Made by a program: the position numbers and the translations under genes. The notes below the pieces were generated by a model. That model had not been told where the DNA came from. It searched no databases and was given only the letters and a program-made list of their open reading frames with translations. This document shows, one piece after another, positions 1 to 5,982 of a stretch of DNA of 6,030 nt (positions are counted from its first letter, which is position 1; every line of letters starts with the position of its first letter). The stretch is from an uncultured Butyricicoccus sp. GTDB taxonomy: Bacteria > Bacillota > Clostridia > Oscillospirales > Butyricicoccaceae. The stretch covers positions 1 through 6,030 of the forward strand of contig CAJUDU010000115.1 of NCBI GenBank assembly GCA_910584935.1, in the 5' to 3' direction.

Positions 1-381
1 TCAGTTGAGGATGTCTTATTTTTAGGCAAACCTCATTGTGCGGTATTGCCTTAAATTTACCGAATAAAAATTACTGTTTAGCGAGGGAAATGTTACTTCT
101 ATATACCCATTCTGTGCTATACTATATATATACTCTTTGGTGACGGTTTGTATATTCCGTTTTGTTTTTTACTAAAATTCGATATGCCAAACGTGGTTTG
201 CATAATGGCTTTTGAAGGAAGTTATTGTAAAATCACCTGCTATTCTTCGTTTTTTGTGCAGATGTCTGCATTTATATCGACATAAAATAAAATATTTCCT
301 ATGCAAACCTATGCTTTTTAACAAATATAGTGTTTTGCTACCTGTAAATCTGCCATGTTGTTTTATCATAAAATGTTCCGT

Positions 382-409
382 TTGACAACAATATTTCCTA
401 CTTTGTAAA
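382..409 (+). promoter_or_regulatory. Candidate sigma-A promoter of the surface-protein gene
   Basis: A perfect -35 hexamer TTGACA (382-387) is followed after 16 bases by TGTAAA (404-409), which matches four of six positions of the TATAAT consensus. Transcription would begin near 416 and give a 5' untranslated leader of about 110 bases. The call rests on sequence match alone. A second candidate, the extended -10 TGTTAATAT at 494-502, lies too close to the ribosome binding site and has no good -35. Confidence 0.45.
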
Positions 410-508
410 ACAGGTTCTGGTGTGTTTTTGGGACATTTTATGCCCCTCCGCAAAAGGCACAATCCGGAATATGCGTTTGCATACCCGCCAACCTGTTAAT
501 ATATTCTT

Positions 509-517
509 GGAAAGGAG
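509..517 (+). promoter_or_regulatory. Ribosome binding site of the surface-protein gene
   Basis: GGAAAGGAG contains the AGGAG core (513-517) and ends nine bases before ATG 527, an ideal spacing. It fixes the start of the large gene. An out-of-frame ATG at 520 lies only two bases after the core and opens just four codons (ending TAA 532-534), so it is not the start. Confidence 0.85.
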
Positions 518-526
518 CCATGCAAA

Positions 527-610
527 ATGACTAAGAAACTGCGGAAACCTTTGTCATTCCTGCTGATTTTAAGTATGCTATGCAGTATGTGCTGCATTAC
601 TGCTTTTGCA
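527..610 (+). other. Sec signal peptide
   Basis: Residues 1-28 have a basic N-region (TKKLRK), a hydrophobic core (FLLILSMLCSMCCI) and an AFA cleavage site followed by QDD. Cysteines 19, 22 and 23 lie in the core, but none sits in a proper lipobox, so ordinary signal peptidase I cleavage is favoured over lipoprotein processing. Confidence 0.9.
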
Positions 611-3600
611 CAGGATGACACCAGTATGGATACTGCTGACGCTGCAGACGTTGTTGCAGATTTTTGCGACAGTGCGCAGGATGCGGCAAATTCAATACTG
701 GACACGGAAGCCCCTCCGGCAGAGCCGGATGAACCTTCCACATCTCCGGAACCCTCGGCAGAAGTAACCCCATCTGCCGCACCGGAGCAAGAACCTACCG
801 CCCAACCGGAAGAAACACCTGTTTCCCCGGCGGAGGAACCCACACCGGCAGCGCCGGAACAAAACACCTCGCCAGAGGCAGACAGCACACTGGAGGAAGC
901 AGAACCCCTGCCAAAAGTGCCTGTTTTGCCAGATGGTGAACCAGAAACCATCACCCCCCCAGGGGTGGATACCAGTGAATCGGCGACGGTTCCCGAAACC
1001 CCGGAAATCCTTGTGCCGGATGGTATCGAGCTGCTAGCCGAATCGGTGAGCAGTCCTGCACCTGTCCCCGAACTCGTGATGCCGGAAAGCATGAACAGTT
1101 TGCCAACCCCTGAAAGTGTTCAGGCATTTTTGGATGCTGTTGACGTGTTAGTGCAGTTTGGCACGCCAACTGAGGACAATGCCGAGGAATTTGCGGCACT
1201 CGGCCAAGCAGCAATGGATGCCTATGAAACTGTACAGGATGAGGGCTTGGAAAGCTATGACGGCGTAGAAGATGCGCTGATGGTGCTGATGAGCATTGGT
1301 GAGAGTGTCACTGGCGGTACGGAAACAGCCGCAACCGCTATATTAGGGTACGAACTCTATCCTGGTGAGGAAACTAAGACGGTAAACCAGGATGGTTTTT
1401 ATCTTCGACTTCCGCGTTTAATCAACAAACATCAATATTGTAGTGCTGTTGTTCGTGAATTTATCCCTGATGAATATCAGAATCTAGACGCAGCTTTTGA
1501 TGAATCTATTTTGAAAGATTGCGATTTTGTTTGGGGTAAGTGGACTGAAAATGATGGATATAAAGGATATCAATGTCTTAAATTTGTTTATACTGCAGCC
1601 CGACCAGGCAAAACAAATGTAGATATCTATCTTGAATATCACTATGATGCACCTGCTGAAACAGGATATTGCGACTGGTGCGGAGGCTTAGTTTCTTGTC
1701 CTGCTAATTATAACCAATACTACGACAAAGTTCATTTTGCGGTAAACGTTTATGCTAACTATTATCTGAATTATGCTCCTGGTGCAAGTGATGGCAGTGT
1801 GAAAAATATGCCAAGCACTAACAGCCAGCCGCAGGTATTCAAAGATACAGCAACCTTTACAGCAGCTGCGGCACCGACCCGCGAGGGCTATACCTTTGCA
1901 GGCTGGAGTTATAATGGGAAAACCTATAAAGCTGACGAAGCAGTCACTTTGGAATGGACTGAAAGTGATGGTGCAAATGTAAGCCGCACTCTTACTGCTA
2001 CTTGGGAAGAAGATACTCCAACTAAACCCACCGCGCCAACACGTACAGATCTATATGGCATTTTAGGCAACTTTGTAAAGGTTCAATGCCAAACAGCTTC
2101 TGCAAACCATGCTGAAAAGAGTTATTCAACATGGGCTAACCAAGCCAATGGACATTACGAATCCTCTGTTGGTGAAGTACGCAAAAATGGTGATAATTGG
2201 GTTTGTAATGTAACCTTGTATGGCAACGTCTATGCGAAAATGTATAGCTTGGAGCCTATACTTGGCACTGGTGTAGAGCACCGTTTAGCACCGGACGAAC
2301 CTGAAACACAAACCATTACCCTGAAATGGAATGCTGAAACCCAAAAATGGGTTGAAGCTAGCGGCAAGTCAAAAGGTACAGTTCTTGCAACCTTTAAGGT
2401 TGTTTGTGAGTCTCCTGCACCAACCTATGTTACCCAGTGGGTGAACTACAATCAGAACCTATTATACCGCCTAGAAGGTAAGTATCCGTCCAGCAACTAT
2501 CTAGGAAATGAACCAACCCGCCCAAATGAAGGGAATACAAAATACACCTTCTCTGGCTGGAGTGATCCCACGGAAACAACTAATGACACAACTATAACCA
2601 TTACTTATACCGCACAGTATAGCATCGAAACTGTTACACCACCAGCAAAGCCAAAACTCACTAACTTCACTAAGGAACGCCTGATCTCTGCACCAGAAGG
2701 TGTTGAACTGAATCTTGATGGCGCTACTATCAATTATGATACTATCGTCAAGCTCGGCACAGGTGAAACCGCTACTTTGCTATATGCAATCACGGTTACT
2801 GGTGAAAAAGGAGCAGAATACACCGTTTCCGACACCATGAATGGTAATAAGGCAATTTGGGTCGGCGGCAATGCAATGGCTGGTACACTTAATAACTCTG
2901 AAAAAGCTGTTATCTATGTTACTATGGCTTTCACCCGTGAGGAAATCAACGAAGGTAAAATCACCAATACTGCAACGCTGAAACCTGGCGAAGGCACTGA
3001 TCCAAATATCCCTGGCGGCGGCACAGCAGAAACCCCTGCTGGCAAAACTTATAATGTTACCATTAACTTTAAGACCGATGATGAAAATCCAGAAATCTTG
3101 AAAGACCCTATCAAGGATACTTATGATAATGGTACAGAATACAACTATCCTGTTGAATCGGCAGAAGGTATTGCCCTACTTGCTGACAATGTACCCGCAA
3201 ACATTCCGATAAGACTTGAAAAAGACGGAAAACATTACGCGCTTGATCCTGTAGCAAGCAAAGATGCTTTGGACAAATTAACTGGCACAATTCAGGATAA
3301 GGATGTTGAAGTTGACCTGATTTATTCTCTGGATGAACTCGGCGATTCTCATGATGGCATTCCTGATAAATATCAGGCTATGGTAAACTTTGTTGTCCAA
3401 GGCAGCGGCGAAATCACAAACGTTGAACCAAAGATTTTTACTTTTGGCAATGGCGCAGATATGACCACATCCGGCGAAATTACCATTCCGGAAGGTATCA
3501 CTGCTGTACCCGCTGAGAAGTATAAATTCATTGGCTGGACACAATCACCCAATGTTGAAGGAGAAACCAACCTTGATAATGCAACCCTAAGCGGTAAATT

Positions 3601-5353
3601 CCAAGGTGAGGGTGGCCAAACTTATACCTTTACCGCGAACTTTGCAATGGCACTGATCCCTCTGGAACCTGCAATCGTTCGTCTGACAATCAATATTGTG
3701 GGCAATACAAAAACTGTTACCTATGATGGACAGCCACAAAGCATTGAAGGCTTTACCACTACTGTAACTGCGCCAGAAGGCATTACACTTCCTGAAAATG
3801 CTGTAACTGTTACATTGGCAGAAGGCTTTACCGCTGCTGCTTCTGGTACCGAAGTCGGCGATTACCCAATGAATCTGACCACAGAACATTTTGTTGTAAC
3901 GGTTTCTGATAACACAAAATATATCGCAGAAATCGGTCAGATTACCGACGGCTGGCTGAAGATCACAGAAGCAACAACACCAATTGATCCGGTTGACCCA
4001 ACACCAGCACTTGATGTTACCGCTGGTAATGTCACTGCAACTTATGACGGTCAGCCGCACTCGGTATCCCCTTCCGCAAATAAACCAGATGCACAGTTTA
4101 CCGTTGTCTATACCGATGCCGCAGGCAATACCCTGTCCGGCGCCCCGGTTGATGCAGGCACTTATACCGCAACAATTACCGCAGTCCTCGGCGATGAAAC
4201 CGATACGACAACAGCAACTGTTACCATCTCCCCGCGTCCGATTACCATTACCACCAGCAGCGTATCTAAGGTGTATGATGGCACAGCACTGACCAGCAAT
4301 ACCTATACGATCGCAAATCAGGAGATGGTCGCTGGTGAAACTGTAACCATTACCGTTACTGGTTCCCAGACCAGCGTTGGCTCGTCCAGCAATACCTATT
4401 CCATCACATGGAATGGTACTGCAAAACAAACTAACTATACCATTACCAATTCACTTGGTACCCTCACCGTTACGGAACGCACCACCAGTGGCGGCGGCGG
4501 TGGAGGCGGTGGCGGCGGTGGAGGCGGCGGCAACCGGCGCCCAACCGGCGGCAGTGGCGGCTCAACCACTATCCCCGAACCACAAACCCCGCTGAACCCA
4601 ACTGCACCTGATACCAAGATCGATGATGAAAAAGTCCCGCTGGCTGACCTTTCTGGCCTCAATACTGCGGATCACTTTGCTTATCTTGTTGGTTATACCG
4701 ATGGTACTGTACGTCCCACCAACAATATTTCCCGCGCAGAAGTTGCCACAATTTTCTTCCGTTTGATGAAGGATAATTACCGGCTGGCACATTGGGCATC
4801 TGATGCCACATTCTCCGATGTACAAGCAAATGCTTGGTATACCGCCGCAATCGGCACTGATGCCAAAGCTGGGCTGGTTTCTGGGTACCCCGATGGCACA
4901 TTCCGTCCGGATAACAATATTACCCGTGCTGAATTTGCTGTTATTGCCGCGCAGTTCCTCAGCAAAGACTATGAAGGGGAATCTCTATTCACCGATATCA
5001 GTGGGCATTGGGCTGAAAAATATATCAACCGTGCCGCACATACCGGCTGGATTCATGGCAGTGGGGATAAGACTTTCCGCCCGGATGATTATATTACCCG
5101 TGCAGAAGTTGCTACCCTTGTCAATGCAATGTTAGGTCGTACGCCTGATAAAGACCATATGCTGGATACCATGAAGCAATGGCCGGATAACCCGGAAAGC
5201 GCATGGTATTATGCCGCAATCCAAGAAGCAACCAACTCCCATCTTTATACCCATGAAGAAGGAGCTGCTTCTGAATCCTGGTCAGAATTGCAAACCAATC
5301 CTGATTGGGCTGCTTTGCAGCAGCAATGGGCACAACAAGCCGCTGGGAATTAA
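527..5353 (+). CDS. Large modular SLH-anchored cell-surface protein (putative adhesin)
   Basis: This 1608-residue secreted protein is probably held on the cell wall. Domains in order: signal peptide 1-28 (cleavage likely after AFA); Pro/Glu/Thr/Ser-rich stalk about 61-197; helical module about 198-265; cysteine-containing module about 274-410; InlB-like repeat about 411-494; unnamed module about 505-630; second InlB-like repeat about 633-698; DUF11-like beta domain about 708-820; MucBP/beta-grasp-like stretch about 840-935; third InlB-like repeat about 951-1040; three MBG-like domains 1051-1318; polyglycine 1322-1335; three SLH repeats 1380-1536; and a cap to 1608. SLH repeats bind pyruvylated secondary cell wall polymers in characterised proteins, which supports wall anchoring. 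No LPXTG signal is present. The start is set by the ribosome binding site. It looks monocistronic, with its own promoter candidate and terminator. The ligand is unknown; adhesion or a structural surface role is inference. Composition shifts sharply inside the gene. The SLH call is firm; several middle modules are recognised only by pattern. Confidence 0.95.
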   Translation: MTKKLRKPLSFLLILSMLCSMCCITAFAQDDTSMDTADAADVVADFCDSAQDAANSILDTEAPPAEPDEPSTSPEPSAEVTPSAAPEQEPTAQPEETPVSPAEEPTPAAPEQNTSPEADSTLEEAEPLPKVPVLPDGEPETITPPGVDTSESATVPETPEILVPDGIELLAESVSSPAPVPELVMPESMNSLPTPESVQAFLDAVDVLVQFGTPTEDNAEEFAALGQAAMDAYETVQDEGLESYDGVEDALMVLMSIGESVTGGTETAATAILGYELYPGEETKTVNQDGFYLRLPRLINKHQYCSAVVREFIPDEYQNLDAAFDESILKDCDFVWGKWTENDGYKGYQCLKFVYTAARPGKTNVDIYLEYHYDAPAETGYCDWCGGLVSCPANYNQYYDKVHFAVNVYANYYLNYAPGASDGSVKNMPSTNSQPQVFKDTATFTAAAAPTREGYTFAGWSYNGKTYKADEAVTLEWTESDGANVSRTLTATWEEDTPTKPTAPTRTDLYGILGNFVKVQCQTASANHAEKSYSTWANQANGHYESSVGEVRKNGDNWVCNVTLYGNVYAKMYSLEPILGTGVEHRLAPDEPETQTITLKWNAETQKWVEASGKSKGTVLATFKVVCESPAPTYVTQWVNYNQNLLYRLEGKYPSSNYLGNEPTRPNEGNTKYTFSGWSDPTETTNDTTITITYTAQYSIETVTPPAKPKLTNFTKERLISAPEGVELNLDGATINYDTIVKLGTGETATLLYAITVTGEKGAEYTVSDTMNGNKAIWVGGNAMAGTLNNSEKAVIYVTMAFTREEINEGKITNTATLKPGEGTDPNIPGGGTAETPAGKTYNVTINFKTDDENPEILKDPIKDTYDNGTEYNYPVESAEGIALLADNVPANIPIRLEKDGKHYALDPVASKDALDKLTGTIQDKDVEVDLIYSLDELGDSHDGIPDKYQAMVNFVVQGSGEITNVEPKIFTFGNGADMTTSGEITIPEGITAVPAEKYKFIGWTQSPNVEGETNLDNATLSGKFQGEGGQTYTFTANFAMALIPLEPAIVRLTINIVGNTKTVTYDGQPQSIEGFTTTVTAPEGITLPENAVTVTLAEGFTAAASGTEVGDYPMNLTTEHFVVTVSDNTKYIAEIGQITDGWLKITEATTPIDPVDPTPALDVTAGNVTATYDGQPHSVSPSANKPDAQFTVVYTDAAGNTLSGAPVDAGTYTATITAVLGDETDTTTATVTISPRPITITTSSVSKVYDGTALTSNTYTIANQEMVAGETVTITVTGSQTSVGSSSNTYSITWNGTAKQTNYTITNSLGTLTVTERTTSGGGGGGGGGGGGGGNRRPTGGSGGSTTIPEPQTPLNPTAPDTKIDDEKVPLADLSGLNTADHFAYLVGYTDGTVRPTNNISRAEVATIFFRLMKDNYRLAHWASDATFSDVQANAWYTAAIGTDAKAGLVSGYPDGTFRPDNNITRAEFAVIAAQFLSKDYEGESLFTDISGHWAEKYINRAAHTGWIHGSGDKTFRPDDYITRAEVATLVNAMLGRTPDKDHMLDTMKQWPDNPESAWYYAAIQEATNSHLYTHEEGAASESWSELQTNPDWAALQQQWAQQAAGN
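707..1117 (+). other. Pro/Glu/Thr/Ser-rich stalk region
   Basis: Residues 61-197 are low-complexity and acidic, with many PE, EP, TP and SP pairs (for example PAEEPTPAAPEQ). The region is presumably extended and unstructured. GC content here is about 60% by hand count of 721-840, well above the downstream part of the gene. Such regions act as spacers in Gram-positive surface proteins. Confidence 0.8.
1118..1321 (+). other. Short helical module of the surface protein
   Basis: Residues 198-265 (starting VQAFLDAVDVL and running through AALGQAAMDAYETVQ) show a regular spacing of hydrophobic residues that suggests a small helical bundle. Similar Ala/Glu-rich helical segments sit near the N-terminus of other clostridial surface proteins, as far as I recall. 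No function can be read from it. Confidence 0.4.
1346..1756 (+). other. Unrecognised cysteine-containing module
   Basis: Residues 274-410 are rich in Tyr, Asp and Asn and carry six cysteines (305, 332, 350, 382, 385, 391), including C382-x2-C385-x5-C391. The part around AARPGKTNVDIYLEYHY looks like the closing strands of an Ig-like beta sandwich. The cysteines could form extracellular disulfides or bind a metal. DNA here is only about 36% GC (1381-1620), against about 60% at 721-840. I do not recognise the family. Confidence 0.45.
1757..2008 (+). repeat. InlB/Listeria-Bacteroides-like repeat 1
   Basis: Residues 411-494 contain the signature APTREGYTFAGWSYNG, then an aromatic/Thr-rich strand and the ending TLTATWEE. 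This is the classic pattern of the InlB B-repeat family, a small beta-grasp-like module in surface proteins of Firmicutes and Bacteroidetes. It is the clearest of the three copies. Confidence 0.8.
2039..2416 (+). other. Unnamed beta-rich module between InlB-like repeats
   Basis: Residues 505-630 run from RTDLYGILGNFVKVQC through VGEVRKNGDNWVCNVTLYGNVYAKMY to ATFKVVCESP. The pattern of a V-x-V-x-C strand, an NHAEKSY segment, then GEV...W.C.VT and an HRL-plus-acidic tail resembles a module I recall recurring in clostridial SLH and LPXTG proteins, but I cannot name a family. Cysteines 521, 560 and 627 are notable. Confidence 0.4.
2423..2620 (+). repeat. InlB-like repeat 2 (divergent)
   Basis: Residues 633-698 contain PTRPNEGNTKYTFSGWSDPTE and end TITYTAQYS. 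This keeps the YTFxGW core and the closing T-x-T-A-x-Y strand of the family, with a shorter middle than copy 1. Confidence 0.6.
2648..2986 (+). other. DUF11-like beta domain
   Basis: Residues 708-820 follow the usual plan of these extracellular repeats: an opening FTKERL strand, YAITVTGEKGAEYTVSDTM in the middle (compare the usual YTITVTNTG...VTVTDT), then IYVTMAFTREEINEG and the closing ITNTATL. It probably serves as a rod element of the stalk. Confidence 0.55.
3044..3331 (+). other. MucBP/beta-grasp-like stretch of the surface protein
   Basis: Residues 840-935 read YNVTINFKT...NGTEYNYPVES...LEKDGKHYALDPV...DVEVDLIYSLDE. The alternation of strands and the V-D-L-I-Y closing strand are like MucBP-type repeats. 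The following DGIPDKYQ (943-950) is an acidic turn resembling calcium-binding linkers. Assignment is by pattern only. Confidence 0.35.
3377..3646 (+). repeat. InlB-like repeat 3
   Basis: Residues 951-1040 contain AMVNFVVQGSGEI, then AEKYKFIGWTQSPN and the ending YTFTANFA. The YKFxGW core and the final FTANF strand match the other two copies, with a longer insertion between strands. Confidence 0.6.
3677..4480 (+). repeat. Three MBG-like beta domains in tandem
   Basis: Copy 1 (residues about 1051-1148) has VTYDGQPQSI; copy 2 (about 1161-1235) has ATYDGQPHSV and DAGTYTATI; copy 3 (about 1238-1318) has KVYDGTALTS and the closing GTLTVTE. The YDG core and the xAGTYT strand are hallmarks of MBG/YDG domains, which form rod-like stalks in bacterial adhesins. 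Copies are diverged at the sequence level, so they are not a recent duplication. Confidence 0.8.
4490..4531 (+). repeat. Polyglycine hinge encoded by an 18-bp tandem repeat
   Basis: Fourteen consecutive Gly codons (residues 1322-1335) separate the beta stalk from the SLH anchor. At DNA level the tract holds two 18-bp units (4493-4510 and 4511-4528) that differ only in the last base, each with the codon order GGC GGC GGT GGA GGC GGT/C, flanked by one extra GGC on each side. Slippage would change hinge length without shifting the frame. Confidence 0.85.
4664..5134 (+). repeat. Three SLH (S-layer homology) repeats
   Basis: SLH1 (residues about 1380-1419) carries GYTDGTVRP and SRAE. SLH2 (about 1428-1478) carries FSDVQANAWYTAAI, GYPDGTFRPDNN and TRAE. 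SLH3 (about 1487-1536) carries FTDISGHWAEKYI, FRPDDY and TRAE. The TRAE-type motif contacts the pyruvylated cell wall polymer in studied SLH proteins. SLH1 has SRAE in place of TRAE and lacks the usual FxD...W opening. Three repeats form the normal trimeric anchor unit. Confidence 0.95.
5135..5350 (+). other. C-terminal cap after the SLH repeats
   Basis: Residues 1537-1608 include WPDNPESAWYYAAIQEATNSHLY, which matches the first half of an SLH repeat (D-N...AWYY..I.EA) without its second half, then a Trp/Gln-rich tail (SWSELQTNPDWAALQQQWAQ). I recall this ending from other clostridial SLH proteins. It is probably part of the anchor rather than a broken fourth repeat. Confidence 0.5.
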
Positions 5354-5391
5354 TCCTTTGCAGCGCAAATTAAAAACCCTTCTGTAATTGG

Positions 5392-5437
5392 AAAAAAGCT
5401 CCCCTGTGCATCTTTTGCACAGGGGAGCTTTGCTTTT
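5392..5437. terminator. Bidirectional intrinsic terminator between convergent genes
   Basis: A perfect 16-bp stem (5395-5410 paired with 5416-5431; core GCTCCCCTGTGCA) closes a five-base loop TCTTT. On the plus strand it is followed by GCTTTT, 42 bases after the stop of the surface-protein gene. On the minus strand the stem runs into a TTTTTT tract (complement of 5392-5397), about 20 bases after the stop of the CMD gene. It is therefore placed to end both transcripts, and its U-tract is better on the minus strand. Confidence 0.9.
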
Positions 5438-5451
5438 CTAAGGGTTTATGG

Positions 5452-5982
5452 TTATTCGTTAGGGATGCAGGCAATTGCATTTAATGCTCGTGGGAACCCG
5501 ATAAAAGGCAGACACTGCGTGATGGCATCAATTAACTGCTGCCGTGTGTTGCCAACGCTTAAATTTGCATTTGCATGAGCTTTTGCCTGCGGCTCACAGC
5601 CGCCAAGGCTGCAAATCGCACAAAAGGTAATGAGTTCCCGCATTTTTAAATCCAATATGCCACGGGTATAAAAATCACCAAAACAATAGGCGGAAAGATA
5701 TGCTTGGATATGCTGTAATTCGTCAGGGGCTGCGGCACGCATGGCATCAATCGTATCCGCCCCGAAAATTTCCCGCTGGACAGCAAGCCCTTTTGCAAAA
5801 CGGGTTTCTTCCGTTACTGTGGCTTGATTTGGCAATGGCATACTGATATTCATAGACTGAAATGCCGCATTCGCTTCATCCAAGGCACATTGTACTTTCT
5901 CCAGCCCGATATATGGCGCACATTGATAAAGCGTTTCGGTAATCTGTTCTGGTGTGGCGCCCATATCCAGTGCGGAAATAAT
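5452..5982 (-). pseudogene. Carboxymuconolactone decarboxylase (CMD) family protein, 5'-truncated by an insertion
   Basis: The reading frame is homologous up to about base 5982; its first ATG is at 5964 and would give 170 residues. Numbered from that ATG, residues 1-34 (MGATPEQITETLYQCAPYIGL...) match the end of a first CMD domain. Residues about 75-165 form a complete second CMD domain (LDLKMRELITFCAICSLGG, then KAHANANLSVGNT and the closing CLPFIGFPRALNAI). Family members with two such domains are about 230-260 residues long, so most of the first domain is missing. Family-like codons (ISALD) continue just upstream of the ATG and then give way to unrelated sequence with an in-frame TAA (5998-6000). 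No good ribosome binding site precedes the ATG; AGAGG lies about 21 bases away. CMD proteins include gamma-carboxymuconolactone decarboxylase and AhpD-like peroxidase partners. Here C115-A-I-C118 is a CxxC, but His130 is not in the AhpD spacing, so the substrate is unknown. A shortened protein might still be made. Confidence 0.7.

Larger units (their letters stand above)
1..526. other. AT-rich intergenic leader without a convincing gene
   Basis: No frame here looks like a real gene. The longest reverse-strand frame (172-462) has a Cys/His/Lys-rich composition typical of chance translation of AT-rich DNA, and I see no ribosome binding site for it. In frame 1 the first 17 codons are open and end at TAA 52-54 (reading ...GKPHCAVLP), so the tail of an upstream plus-strand gene is possible, but too little is visible to claim it. 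The stretch holds a promoter candidate at 382-409, seven TATGC/GCATA words, an 11-bp direct repeat (291-301 and 390-400, AATATTTCCTA) and the ribosome binding site of the surface protein. No strong terminator hairpin is seen. Confidence 0.7.

Noticed and set aside
1..54. Open frame from the window edge to TAA 52-54 (ending HCAVLP)
   Set aside because: Only 17 codons are visible; a run this long is common by chance. It may be an upstream gene's tail but cannot be supported.
143..170. ACGG...CCGT hairpin followed by a T-rich run, possible terminator
   Set aside because: The stem is only four to five base pairs with a ten-base AT-rich loop, too weak to call.
172..462. Reverse-strand 96-codon open frame in the leader
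   Set aside because: Composition looks like random AT-rich translation, it has no clear ribosome binding site and no recognisable domain, and it covers the promoter candidate.
494..502. Extended -10 motif TGTTAATAT
   Set aside because: The nearest -35-like element is at the wrong distance, and the transcript would start at about the ribosome binding site.
527..610. Lipoprotein signal because of cysteines 19, 22 and 23
   Set aside because: None is preceded by a valid lipobox, and a normal AFA signal peptidase I site follows.
496..1092. Reverse-strand Ser/Gly-rich 198-codon frame
   Set aside because: It is the antisense shadow of the Pro/Glu-rich codons of the surface-protein gene.
3587..4429. 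Reverse-strand 280-codon frame, rich in Cys, Gly and Ile
   Set aside because: Shadow of the Thr/Ala/Pro-rich MBG region; the forward frame shows clear domain signatures across the whole stretch.
4435..4662. Reverse-strand frame with a polyproline run
   Set aside because: The polyproline is the complement of the polyglycine codons; no independent coding evidence.
5357..5369. Small inverted repeat TTTGC-AGC-GCAAA just after the surface-protein stop
   Set aside because: Short stem with no T-run after it; the 16-bp hairpin downstream is the credible terminator.
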